The notes under the pieces were generated by a model. It searched no databases and was not told where the DNA came from. It saw only the letters and a list, made by a program, of their open reading frames with translations. This document shows, in pieces, positions 17,254-27,800 of a stretch of 64,000 nt of DNA. Numbering within the stretch: position 1 is the stretch's first letter; each line of letters starts with the position of its first letter. Source of the stretch: CAISOG01 sp044375625 (GTDB lineage Bacteria > Pseudomonadota > Alphaproteobacteria > CAISOG01). Location of the stretch: contig JBILMH010000003.1 of the NCBI GenBank assembly GCA_044375625.1, positions 1 to 64,000 of the forward strand, in the 5' to 3' direction. Both the position numbers and the translations under genes were made by a program.

Positions 17254-17919
17254 CTATCTCTCAGACATATCGCGGGTGTAGGTGTTTTTGAGATGCACCG
17301 CCAACAGGTTAATCGGCAGACAAACCAGCAGGAAGAAACAGGCCAAGGCGGTGTAAATCTCCACCGGGCGATAGATGCTGCTGTTGATGCGCTGGGCGAC
17401 CCGAAAAATCTCCTCCACCGAAATCAGGCTGGCAAACAGGGTGGCGTGCAGCATCACCACCTGCTGCGTCATCAGGCCAGGCAGCAGTTGGCGGAACAGC
17501 AGCGGTAGTTGGATGTAGCGGAGAATGTCGTGCGTGTTCAGGCCGCAAACCCGCCCCGCCATCAGATATTGCTTCGGAAAGTCCAAAATCGCCTGCCGTA
17601 CCATTTCCCCCACCGCAAAAATGTTGACCAGGGAAAAGGCAAAGGCCGCTGTGTAAAAGGGGTTGATGACCACCCCCAACAACGCCTGCGCCGGGTAATG
17701 CAGCCAAAACAGGATCACTAGGGTGGGAACCGCCGAAAAAGAAAAGGCGACATAGTGGGTCAGCCGCCCCCAGGTCGCGGTGCGGTATGCCCCCAAAGCC
17801 CCCAGCCCGATTCCCCCAACCAACCCGCTTAGCCAGATAACCAGGCACAGTTGCAAAGATACCAACAATCCTTGGAAAAATGCAGGATAGTAAGTCAGCA
17901 GAATGTCAAGAACGGTCAT
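17254..17919 (-). CDS. Polar amino-acid ABC transporter permease
   Basis: The start is the ATG at 17919 (MTVLDILLTY); sequence further upstream reads as non-coding and overlaps the divergent gene. The 221-residue inner-membrane protein has about five helices. The coupling loop that contacts the ATPase is in the segment YLMAGRVCGLNTHDILRYIQLP, which corresponds to the EAA motif (EAA...G) of His/Gln/Arg permeases; here AGRVCGL replaces the usual EAARALG. Only one permease gene is present, so a homodimer is likely. It is translated just ahead of the ATPase gene. Confidence 0.85.
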   Translation of the reverse strand: MTVLDILLTYYPAFFQGLLVSLQLCLVIWLSGLVGGIGLGALGAYRTATWGRLTHYVAFSFSAVPTLVILFWLHYPAQALLGVVINPFYTAAFAFSLVNIFAVGEMVRQAILDFPKQYLMAGRVCGLNTHDILRYIQLPLLFRQLLPGLMTQQVVMLHATLFASLISVEEIFRVAQRINSSIYRPVEIYTALACFFLLVCLPINLLAVHLKNTYTRDMSER

Positions 17920-18006
17920 TGCGATGGATTGTTCCGCAATAGGTAGTTTGCTAAGCTCAAAGCCTAAAAGAGTTTTGTAAATCTTGCAACGATGGAGGGG
18001 TTTTTG

Positions 18007-18900
18007 ATGCGTGGTAAGTTGATGTTTATGGCGGCTGGATTGGTGGTGTTGGCGTGGGTTGCCGCCCCCAGGATTTTGGGACAATTGCATCCCGACCAAA
18101 AGGCGGCGACGGAAACGGCTTTTGACCGAGTGATCCGCACTGGCGTGCTGCGTTGTGGGTACTATGTGTTTGCGCCCGTCACGGTGCGCGATCCCAACAC
18201 GGGCACCCTTTCGGGGCTGGCCATCGATTTGGTGAACCAACTGGGGCAAAACGCTGGCCTGAAAGTTGAGTGGGCTGAGGAGGTGGATTTTGGCACCTGG
18301 CCAGCGGGTCTAAGTGCTGGTCGTTTTGATGCCGTCTGCACCCCTGTTTGGCCAGATGCCGCCCTGGCACGGCAGGTTATCTTTACCCGTCCAGCTTTTT
18401 ACGCGGGCATAAACGCCTATGCCAGAGCGGATGATCACCGTTTTGACAACAACCTGGCCGCGATCAACGATCCAGAGGTCACCATCGCCACCATTGAGGG
18501 GAACGCCACCAACTTTATCGCCGCCAGCCAGTTCCCAAAAGCTAAGCTGTTAAGCCTGCCACAAACTGCCCCATCGGGAACCATGGCCGAAAGCGTGGTC
18601 ACCAAAAAGGCGGACGTGTTTTTCTGGGATGTCAACGGCGTGCAAACCTTTTTAGCCAGCAACCCTGGTAGTGTTCGTGGGGTTGATCCCGCCAATCCTG
18701 TTAAAGTCATGCCCTTTGAGATTGCGGTTAAGCTGGGGGAATCCGCTTTGCGCGATTTGTTGGATGTTGGGTTGCAGGGGTTGGAGGATGTTGGGTACAC
18801 CAACAAGCTGTTGACCAAATGGGAGAATTATCCAGGCAGCTTCTACCCCCTCCACAAGCCCTATGTGGTGCCCACCGATATCCCCAACCGTTCCAATTAG
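18007..18900 (+). CDS. ABC transporter substrate-binding protein, amino-acid type
   Basis: A GGAGGGG box places the start at the ATG at 18007; an ATG at 17992 overlaps that box. The N-terminal hydrophobic helix (LMFMAAGLVVLAWVAAP) is a signal peptide or membrane anchor with no lipobox. The fold is the bacterial solute-binding family 3: VIRTGVLRCGYYVFAPV, GLAIDLVNQLG, WPAGLSAGRFDAVCTPVWPDAALARQVIFTRPAFY, and TKKADVFFWDVNG. It would bind the ligand in the periplasm and deliver it to the divergently encoded permease and ATPase. Ligand identity cannot be read from the sequence. The 87-bp divergent gap should hold both promoters. Confidence 0.85.
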   Translation: MRGKLMFMAAGLVVLAWVAAPRILGQLHPDQKAATETAFDRVIRTGVLRCGYYVFAPVTVRDPNTGTLSGLAIDLVNQLGQNAGLKVEWAEEVDFGTWPAGLSAGRFDAVCTPVWPDAALARQVIFTRPAFYAGINAYARADDHRFDNNLAAINDPEVTIATIEGNATNFIAASQFPKAKLLSLPQTAPSGTMAESVVTKKADVFFWDVNGVQTFLASNPGSVRGVDPANPVKVMPFEIAVKLGESALRDLLDVGLQGLEDVGYTNKLLTKWENYPGSFYPLHKPYVVPTDIPNRSN

Positions 18901-18918
18901 CGCAGAAATCTTTCGACC

Positions 18919-19068
18919 ATGCCCCTAATCGTTCAGCAACAGGGGTCGCACCCCTCCCTAATCGCGGTGGATATGCATGGTAAGCCGAATGAGGATCGGT
19001 TGGTTGCGTCTTCACCAACTTTTGCGGTGATCGATGGGGCAACCGCCTTGGTGCTGAAGTGGCTTTAA
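18919..19068 (+). pseudogene. Truncated PP2C-like phosphatase N-terminus
   Basis: A 49-codon frame running ATG to TAA. It contains VDMHGKPNEDR followed by FAVIDGATAL. This G-x-x-NEDR...FAVIDGAT pattern is the start of bacterial PP2C-like protein phosphatases, whose NED and DGAT acids bind metal. The remaining roughly 200 residues of such a protein are absent, because the frame ends after VLKWL. It is therefore read as a gene remnant left just upstream of rph. An alternative is a chance short frame, but two family motifs with correct spacing argue against that. Confidence 0.5.
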
Positions 19069-19137
19069 CCTTTTAACCGTATTGCCCCGATCAAGAATCT
19101 GATTGGGAATTTGCAACAATCGTGATAGAATGGCTTT

Positions 19138-19968
19138 ATGACTGCCAGCCTGCAACGCACATCCTGGAAAATTGCACCCACCATGGTGACCGCCAACAGC
19201 AACAACAACAAGCCATCCCCGCCCACAGTGCCCAAGCGTGACAAACGCAGCAACAGCATGTTGCGCCCGATTACCATGGAATTGGCGGCCAACCGCTATG
19301 CTGAGGGATCGTGCCTGATTGGTTTTGGCGATACCCAGGTGCTGTGCACGGCCACGTTGGAGGAGGGGGTGCCATCGTTCCTTAGGGGTAAGGGGCAGGG
19401 TTGGATTACCGCCGAATATGGCATGTTGCCCCGCGCCACCCATCAGCGCAATGACCGTGAGGCGATTAAGGGTAAGCAGACTGGTCGCACCCAAGAGATT
19501 CAGCGGCTAATTGGCCGCAGCCTGCGCGCCGTTACCGACCTGAAGAAACTGGGTGAACGGCAAATCCGCATTGATTGTGATGTGTTGCAGGCGGATGGTG
19601 GCACCCGAACCGCCGCCATTACCGGTGCCTATATCGCCCTGGATATGGCCTGCCGCCAATTGCTTCACCGTAAAATGATCGAACAATGGCCACTTTTGGG
19701 CAGTGTTGCGGCAATATCGGTCGGGTTGGTGAATGGTGAGCTGCTTTTGGATTTGGACTATGCCGAGGATAGCAACGCCGCCGTTGACGGCAATTTTGTT
19801 AAGACCGCCGCCAATCAATGGATAGAAACCCAAGTTACCGCCGAAAATGGCGCTTTTTCTCAAGATCAGCTGGTCGCTATGCTTGACCTAGCCAGCCATG
19901 GAATCAACAGCCTGCGGGAGTTGCAGCAGCAAGCCATTGTTGAATTTTTTGATTCCGATGATGGTTAG
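19138..19968 (+). CDS. rph: Ribonuclease PH
   Basis: A phosphorolytic 3' exoribonuclease that trims tRNA 3' ends. Family blocks are LRPITMEL, AEGSCLIGFGDTQVLCTA, GWITAEYGMLPRATHQRN, the phosphate-binding GRTQEIQRLIGRSLRA, and DCDVLQADGGTRTAAITGAYIAL. The protein is 276 residues if it starts at 19138. Typical RNase PH is about 238, so this one has an extra N-terminal stretch of some 40 mostly polar residues (TANSNNNKPSPPT). An internal ATG at 19183 would remove part of it. No strong ribosome site decides between them. hrcA, often next to rph in this class, is not adjacent. Confidence 0.93.
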   Translation: MTASLQRTSWKIAPTMVTANSNNNKPSPPTVPKRDKRSNSMLRPITMELAANRYAEGSCLIGFGDTQVLCTATLEEGVPSFLRGKGQGWITAEYGMLPRATHQRNDREAIKGKQTGRTQEIQRLIGRSLRAVTDLKKLGERQIRIDCDVLQADGGTRTAAITGAYIALDMACRQLLHRKMIEQWPLLGSVAAISVGLVNGELLLDLDYAEDSNAAVDGNFVKTAANQWIETQVTAENGAFSQDQLVAMLDLASHGINSLRELQQQAIVEFFDSDDG

Positions 19969-20018
19969 CCAGTGTTGATTCCACAGTCAGTGGTTGGCCT
20001 GGGAGAGGCATACACCCA

Positions 20019-21512
20019 ATGGTAAAAAAGTGGTGGGGATACCTAACAGCAGTATCGATGCTTAGCCTTGGGCTGGCCTTGTTTGTCCCACAGGTGGCCT
20101 TGGCTGTGGAGCAGGCGCCCGCACCATCCCCCCCGCAACAGCTATCCAGTCCATCAGCCTCCAATGATATGTTTATGAACTACAGCTGGAACGTGGTGGC
20201 GGATCAAGGCCAGCTAGTGGTGGCGGTCAATTATCAGGGCAAAATTGCCCAGCTGGCGCCGCAATGTGCCAAAAAGGAACCCCGCTATCCTTATCAATTT
20301 GGTGGAATGATGCGCCTGAAGGATGGTTGGTTAGCCGCCAGCCTGCGCAGCATGGATGCCGCCTATTCCTCACCAAAATCCCCGAATCTGTTGCAAGATC
20401 CGCCCGCCCGATCAGCCAATCCACGTGGCCAGTTTGATCGGTTGCTGTTGTGGAAATTCGACCAAACTTGGCAATTGGCGGCCGTTTTGACCCCACCGAA
20501 TGCCAGCCTAGGCAAAAACAAGAAAGCGATTACAAGCTTTGCCGACAGTATAGCGCTGACCGATGCGGCGACAGGCCGTATGGTGGTGGGGGTGGTCAAC
20601 GCCGCCGCACCGCAGAACGAACCCTTTGCCCTGGTCTATGAACGGCGTGATGGCAACAATTGGGTGCCGACCGCCACTTTACCGAATGAGGAAAGCGGGT
20701 GGCAACAGGTGTCAGGGCTTTGTTTGGCGGCCAACAAAGATTTTGTGCTGCTGGGGCATCCAACCGGCGGCGTCAGTATTTTTGAAAAGCTAAAGGGTGT
20801 GGATGCAACGGGCGCAGAATGGCGACGGCGGGGGCTGTTTGGTTTTGGTTGTGAGCAAGCCGCCTTTGCAGGCAATCAGGCCATCAGCCTTAGCAATGGG
20901 CGCCTGCATCAGCTGCAACATTCTATGCCCGCCTGGTTGGAAAGCAAAAAATCCCTAATTTACCGCGATCAGGCCAGTTTGACCCCTTATGAGGAGCAGT
21001 TGGCACTTGGGGACAATCTGTTAATCGCCAGCGATAACCTGCGCCAAAACATCCATTTGTACGTGCGTGATGCGCAAAATCCGGGTGCCTGGTTGCAGCA
21101 AACCACCCTAAGCCGCCATGTCAATAATGCGGATGGCAATAGGGATGTGCGCGCCTTTGGACGGCGCCTGACCTTAACAGATCGTCAGTTGTTGGTTGTG
21201 GAGCGGTTATCCGCTAAGCCCGTTTCCTCCCAGCCAAATAAAGACGATGATCTGGCTGTTAACAGCACGAACAGCGCCTCATTGATCGACCCCTTTGTTG
21301 ATCAGCTGCAGGTTTTCGAGCGCAACACGGTTGATGGTCTTTGGAATTTTAAGGCCGTGCTAAACGCAAAGTCGCTGGCACAAAGTCAAAGACTGGCGGT
21401 GATGACCCTGAACCCCCAAAGCTGCCAGCCGGAAATACCACGCGACCCCACCGCCCAAATAGCTGGCGACCGCCCCGTGCTGAGTGTACTGTATGTGCTG
21501 CCCACCCCATAA
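20019..21512 (+). CDS. Exported beta-propeller-like (FG-GAP-type) protein
   Basis: A 497-residue protein with a signal peptide (YLTAVSMLSLGLALFVPQVALA, cleavage near residue 32). The mature part repeats a loose pattern in which a residue block such as LVYERRDGNNW or IHLYVRDAQNPGAW is followed by a hydrophobic strand, and ends with FGRRLTLTDRQLLVVE. This is typical of FG-GAP/integrin-alpha-like propellers, in which VYxRxxxxW alternates with SVALSGDxLVVG-like strands. No enzyme motif is seen. It is probably a periplasmic or surface structural or binding protein. It is followed 15 bp later by a small lipoprotein gene and then the macroglobulin gene. Confidence 0.6.
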   Translation: MVKKWWGYLTAVSMLSLGLALFVPQVALAVEQAPAPSPPQQLSSPSASNDMFMNYSWNVVADQGQLVVAVNYQGKIAQLAPQCAKKEPRYPYQFGGMMRLKDGWLAASLRSMDAAYSSPKSPNLLQDPPARSANPRGQFDRLLLWKFDQTWQLAAVLTPPNASLGKNKKAITSFADSIALTDAATGRMVVGVVNAAAPQNEPFALVYERRDGNNWVPTATLPNEESGWQQVSGLCLAANKDFVLLGHPTGGVSIFEKLKGVDATGAEWRRRGLFGFGCEQAAFAGNQAISLSNGRLHQLQHSMPAWLESKKSLIYRDQASLTPYEEQLALGDNLLIASDNLRQNIHLYVRDAQNPGAWLQQTTLSRHVNNADGNRDVRAFGRRLTLTDRQLLVVERLSAKPVSSQPNKDDDLAVNSTNSASLIDPFVDQLQVFERNTVDGLWNFKAVLNAKSLAQSQRLAVMTLNPQSCQPEIPRDPTAQIAGDRPVLSVLYVLPTP

Positions 21513-21527
21513 TCCCGATGACACAGA

Positions 21528-21824
21528 ATGACATTATTGCCCCGCCCCGTTATGCCCCTTTTGTTGGTTTTGTTGGTTTTGTTGGTTTTGTTGGTTTTGG
21601 CCACCGCGGGCTGTCAAGCCAATAAGAGTTTGCGGGATAATCGTTGTCGCGATCAGGTGAAGGGGAAGGATGGGGTTGGCTGTTCCTGTGTTTACTATCG
21701 GGATGAACAAGCCATCTATCAGCCCGTTCCAAATGCGCAAATTCGCTATTGCCTCAATCAGCCCGATTTTGATGCTTGTCTGTGTGGGGGCACCCCCCGC
21801 CCCTTCCATCAACAGATTCACTAA
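21528..21824 (+). CDS. Small Cys-rich lipoprotein
   Basis: A 98-residue frame beginning MTLLPRPVMP, with a second possible ATG at 21552. A strongly hydrophobic segment made of repeated Leu-Leu-Val triplets ends in the lipobox LATAGC, so Cys at about residue 28 should be lipidated. The mature part contains six further cysteines (CRDQ, GCSCVYY, RYCLNQ, ACLCGG), suggesting disulfides or a metal site. It lies between an exported protein and the macroglobulin gene. I do not recognise a family. The signal sequence is encoded by a perfect nine-base tandem repeat. Confidence 0.6.
   Translation: MTLLPRPVMPLLLVLLVLLVLLVLATAGCQANKSLRDNRCRDQVKGKDGVGCSCVYYRDEQAIYQPVPNAQIRYCLNQPDFDACLCGGTPRPFHQQIH
21559..21599 (+). 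repeat. Nine-base tandem repeat in a lipoprotein signal sequence
   Basis: Four perfect TTTTGTTGG units (21559-21594) plus a partial fifth encode the Leu-Leu-Val run of the signal peptide. Because the unit is three codons long, slippage would lengthen or shorten the hydrophobic core in frame. Confidence 0.85.
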
Positions 21825-21895
21825 GAAATTCTGTGCGGGTTTCGTAAACCGTGCTAACATCCGCATAATTTAACCTTACGCCCAAAAGGTCGGTG

Positions 21896-24800
21896 ATGCG
21901 TCGTTGTCTGTTTGCGTTATTCCTTATAACTGTTTGGCCAGCATTGGTGATGGCACAAGACCTTGGGTCTGAGACAGAGAATGAGGGCGCAACGCAAACA
22001 AAGGAATTGCGGATTTTGCGGGTGACGCCTGATGGTGAGGATGTGGAGCCAGGGCGGCAGATTGTTTTGCAATTCAACCGCCCTGTTGTGCCAATTGGCA
22101 GTATGGAGCGATCCAGTGCCGATATCCCCATTGAGATTGAGCCGAAATTGAACTGTCAATGGCGGTGGCTGAACACCTCTGCTTTGTCATGCAACCTGAA
22201 TGACAATGATACCATGAAGCAGGCAACGCTGTATCGCCTGGTCATGAAGCCAGGCATCAAAGCAGAAGATGGGCGTACGATTGCTGAGGCGTTTACCCAT
22301 GAGTTTGTAACAAAACGTCCCGATATTGATTATGTCCGTATTCAAAAATGGCTGGCACCTGGCACCCCTGTAATCCGGGCGGTCTTTAACCAATCGGTCA
22401 CCCAGAAATCGGTTGAAGCCAGCCTGGTGATTGGTCAGGAAAAGAATCCGACCGCCAAGACCTATGCGCTTAAGGTTGAAGTAGACCCAGAGGAAACAGA
22501 ACCGCCAAGCTATCTTCCCCTGCCGGGCACTAAGATATGGGCATTCTTTGGCGCACAAAAAGCTCAAAAAAGTGATGAGGATCTGCGCAAATCGGGCGCT
22601 GAGGAGGCGCGGCGGGTTTGGTTAATCACGCCGAAAAAAGAGCTGCCGTTGGATACATCCATGAATCTAAGGATCAGACCAGGTCTGATTTCGGCTATGG
22701 GGTCAGAGCAGGGGATTGCTGATCGGTCTGCATTAAGCTTTCAAACCTTCCCAGCCTTCGCGTTTTTGGGCGTTCAATGTGTCTCAAACGCGGGGGACAA
22801 GCTTCTTTTCGAGTCTAAGAAAAGTCAGACGGGTCTTTGCAACCCCATGGCGCCCATTTCTTTGGTATTCAGCAGTCCTGTTTTGCGTTCAGAAATTCGC
22901 AAGAACGCCCGCATAATATTAAATGAAAACGGCAAAGCTGGATCCATGAGTTTGGACGATTTATGGGCAGAAAACAATTATTCCCGATTAAATGGTGAAC
23001 ATGAATTGGGCGAAACCTACGCCATCAATCTTCCCTATGGTCTTAAGGCGGCGGCCGAATACACGGTTAAAAGTACGTCACTGGAAAGGGGCTTTTTTGA
23101 AAAAATCTGGCGGTGGATTAGGGCGCTGTTTGTTAAGGGTATCGATACAGAAATTAAGGATGAATTTGATCGTAAGCTGCTGAATCCTATTGATGTAATT
23201 TTTAGAACCGATCATCGGTTGCCGAATTTTGAAATTGTCCACAATACCGCGGTGTTGGAAAAACAAATCGACAGTGAGGTGCCGCTGTACGTCAACAATT
23301 TGACCAAGACTAGCTTTTCCTATCGCATGGTGACGGCTGATGGCGCCAAAACAGGACTAACAGCGACCCAGGCTGTTCCCGAAGTTCAGGATAAGCAGTT
23401 TGCCATTCCCTTTAATGTTCGCCAAATGCTGAACAACAAAAGTGGGGCGGTTTTTGGCACGCTTAGCACCGAACCAATAGTAAGCAAATATCCTGGCGAT
23501 CATCAGCTGTTTGCCCAGGTGACGCCCTATCAACTGCACCTAAAGCTGGGGCATTTTAACAGTGCTTTGTGGGTTGCGGATATGGCGACTGGTCAACCAG
23601 TTGCCAACGCAAAGGTCACGATTTACAGGGACAAAATTTCTGAAATCAGCGCGGGTCAGCCGCCCTTAGCTCAATCAACAACCGATGCCAATGGGGTGGC
23701 GATGCTGGATGGCACGGAAAAGCTGGATCCGTCACTTAATCTGGCCAGAAGCTATCGCACAAAGGATGAATCCCTATTTGTGCGCGTACAAAAAGACGGT
23801 GAGATTGCCATCCTGCCCGTTCATTCGATGTTTGTTATCGATTCGTATCGTTCCGTTGGGGAAAGTGTTTATGCCCAAAATCGCAAAATCCAGGGGCATA
23901 TGGTTACTTGGGGCACCACGGCGCAGGGGGTTTATCGCGCCGGCGATACGATCCAGTACAAATTGTATGTGCGTAACCAGAACAATCGTACCTTGGTACC
24001 CGCCCCCCGATCGGGCTATACCTTAGAAATTCTTGATCCCACCGACAACAAGGTTTTTGAAAAACAGGCAATAACCTTGGGGGAATTTGGTGATTATGCG
24101 GGCGAATTTCCGATTCCTAAGCAGGGTGCTGTTGGGTGGTATCAATTCCGCCTTTCAGCCGATTTTTCTGATCCAAAAACCAAGGATGCTAAGCATGCCG
24201 AAGATAAGAAAAACAATGCCGGCAATGAAGACGAAGAAGACCAGGATCAAAACAGCGACAAATTCACCTGGTACCCGCTGCGCGTGCTGGTCAGCGATTT
24301 TACCCCGTCGACATTTCGGGTAACCAATCAGATTAACGGCGATTTGTTCCGTTATGGACAGGATGTTGAGGTCGGTACCCAGGCAAAATTGCACTCTGGC
24401 GGCGCTTATCCCGACGCCAACATGAGCGTGACAGCGGTTTTGGAAGGCAAGCCCTTTGCCTCCAAAAACCCTGTGGCCAAGGATTTTACCTTTGACAGTT
24501 ACGAAGGGGGGCAAAGCCAAAAACAGCTGGTGCAAAAAATTGCCCGCGTCGATAGCAAGGGTGAAAACACCCTGTCCTTCACCCTGCCCAAGGAATCGAT
24601 CTATTTCGGCCGATTGATGATTGAAAGCGCGGTGCAGGATGATCGGGGCAAAAATGTTGCCGCCCAATCCTATGCCGACTATGCGGGGGTGGATCGATTT
24701 GTTGGCTTAAAAATTGCCGATTGGATTGTGACAGCGGGCAAACCCACTTTGATTGATTATCTGGTTGTGGATGAGCGGGGCAATCCCGCTGCTGGCACGG

Positions 24801-27800
24801 CGGTGGATATTGCGATTGAGCGTCAAGAAACCAAGGCGGCAAAGGTTAAGGGGGCGGGCAATGCCTATGTCACCGAATATAACAACGAATGGGTAGCGGT
24901 TAGCAGCTGTAAGGGGCAATCCCGCCTGCAATCCAACAGCTGTGACTTTGTGCCCAAGGATCCAGGCTATTATCGCGCAACCGCCAGCATAAAGGATAGT
25001 AACGGTAATGAGCATAAAACCCAGATCAGCCTGTATGTGGTTGGCCAGGGGCATGTGCTGTGGAACGAGTCGAACGACTATTCCCTGGAGGTTGTGCCCG
25101 AAAAACCAACCTATAAGGTCGGGGATAGGGCGCGTTACCTAATCAAAAACCCCTATCCAGGCGCCAAGGCACTGGTGACGATTGAGCGCTATGGGGTGCT
25201 GGATCATTTTGTGCAAACCCTGGAAGGCAGCACGCCGGTTATCGAGTTTGAGGTGAAGCCCGATTATATCCCTGGTTTTTACCTGTCGGTGGTCGTTTTT
25301 TCACCCCGTGTTGATAAACCTATTGAAAATCAGGTGGATTTAGGCAAACCATCGTTCCGCATGGGCTATGTAACTGTGCCGATTCAAGATCCTTATAAAG
25401 AGGTGTTGGTGACCGCCAAAACCGATCGGGAGGTTTATAAACCACGGGAAAAAGTTAAGCTATCGCTGCATGCAGAGCCCAGAACAAAAGATACCAAGGA
25501 TCCCATTCAGCTGGCCGTGGCGGTGGTCGATGAATCGGTGTTTGACCTGGTGGCGGGTGGCAAAAGCTATTACGACCCGTATCAGGGGTTTTACAAGTTG
25601 CAAGGGTTGGATTTACGCAATTACAGCCTGCTAACCCGTTTGATTGGCCGTCAGAAATTTGAGAAAAAGGGCGCTAACCCAGGCGGTGACGGCGGATCCG
25701 ATCTGGCCATGCGCAACCAATTCAAATTTGTCAGCTATTGGAACTCATCCATCACCCTGGATAATCAGGGCAACGCCCAGGTGGAATTTGAGGTGCCCGA
25801 CAATCTGACCGGCTGGCGGGTGCTGGCCATGGCGGTCACCAAAACCGATCGCATGGGGTTGGGCGATGCCAACTTTAAGGTCAATCGCCCGACGGAGGTG
25901 CGCCCCGTCATGCCGAACCAAGTTACGGAGGGCGACAGCTTTAAGGCTGGCTTTAGCGTGATGAATCGCACCGATAAGAAACGCGAGCTTGAGGTTGTCC
26001 TTAGTGCATCAGGCGATGTTGACCTGAAGGATGGGGCGGCAGCCACCCTGACCCAGAAAGTGACGCTGGATCCCTATAAACGCACCACGGTTTGGATGCC
26101 GTTGCAGGTCAAAGCCCTCGATGCCAGCCGTGAGGCAGAAACGGGTGCCATCAATTTCCGTGCAACCGCGCGCGATGCGCTGGATGGTGACGGCGTTGAG
26201 CATAAATTGGTGATTCACAAACGGCGTTCGTTGGAAACCGCCGCCAACTATGGCACCACCACCGACAACAGGTTCGAAGAATCGATTAAATTTCCTGATA
26301 AAATTCATGGGGATATTGGCAATGTTAGCATTGTGGCCGCTCCCTCTGTGATTGGCAATTTGGAGGGCGCCTTTAAGTATCTGCGTGACTATCCCTATGA
26401 ATGTTGGGAACAAAAATTAACCAAGGCGGTGATGGCATCCCATTTTGTTAATCTGCGCGCCTATATGCCAAAGGATTTTGCATGGACGGACGCCGAAAAA
26501 CTGCCCGACGATCTGTTAAAACAGGCCGCCAATTTTCAGGCGCCCAATGGCGGCATGGCCTATTTCATTCCGCAAGATCAGTATGTTGACCCTTATTTAA
26601 GTGCCTATACAGCCTTGGCCTTTAACTGGCTGAAGAAAAGCGGATACAGCATTCCCAAAGAAGTGGAATCAAAGCTGCACAAGTACCTGGCCAATTTCCT
26701 AAAACAGGATAGCTATCCCGATTTCTATAATCAGGATATGGCCTCAACCGTTCGCGCGGTAGCCTTGGCCGCCCTGGCAGAGAACAACGCGGCGGGTAAC
26801 ACCAACATTACCCTGGCGGATTTGGAGCGCTATCGGCCGCATGTTGCCCGCATGAGCCTGTTTGGCAAGACCTATTTTGTTCAGGCGGCAATGCGCGTTC
26901 AAGGCGGCGACAAATATGTGACAGAGGTCACCAATCTGATTCTGTCGCACGCCAATCAGTCTGGCGGCAAATTCACCTTTAGCGAGCAGTTGGATGACAG
27001 CTACAGCCGCATTCTTGCCAGCCCTCTGCGGGAAAATTGCGCCATTCTGTCAACCCTGACGGCGCTGAAAGATCACAAGACCGCCAAGCCATTGGTTGAG
27101 GATATTCCCTTTAAGCTGGTGCGGATGATTACCCAGGCACGCGGCAGCCGCACCCATTGGGAAAATACCCAGGAAAATGTGTTCTGCATGAACGGCCTGG
27201 TGGACTATGCCCGCGCCTATGAAAATGTTGCTCCCAACATGCAGGTGACGGTCAAATTGGATGAAAAGCCCTTTGGCGAAACCAAATTTGCCGATGTTCG
27301 GGATGCCCCCGCCACCTTTGTCCGCAACATCGAAAAGGCCGATGTGGGCAGAAGCGCTAAGGCCAGTATTGAACGGCAGGGGGATGGCCGCCTGTACTAT
27401 GCCACCCGCCTAAGCTATGCCCCGCTTGCTGAGCACGCCACCTATACCAATGCGGGTATAGGAATTAGGCGGGAATACAGTGTTGAGCGTGATGGCAAAT
27501 GGCAATTGTTGAAATCCCCATTCACCATCAAACAGTCCGAGTTGGTGCGGGTTGACCTGTACCTCTCGTTGCCGGCCGCCCGCAATTTTGTGGTTGTCGA
27601 TGACCCCGTTCCAGGCGGGTTAGAGCCTGTGAACCGTGATTTGGCCACCGCCTCAATCGTTGATGCCGATAAGGGGGAATTCCAGGCCGCGGGCGGATCC
27701 TGGTGGTTCCAATATTCGGACTGGATTGGCTATAACCTGTCGCGGTGGAGCTTTTATCACCAGGAATTGCGCCATGATGCCGTGCGGTTCTATTCGGATT

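Noticed and set aside
21832..21846. TGTGCGGGTTTCGTA shared with 30363-30377, both intergenic
   Set aside because: A 15-base match within 64 kb is expected by chance a few times. No extension or shared structure was found.
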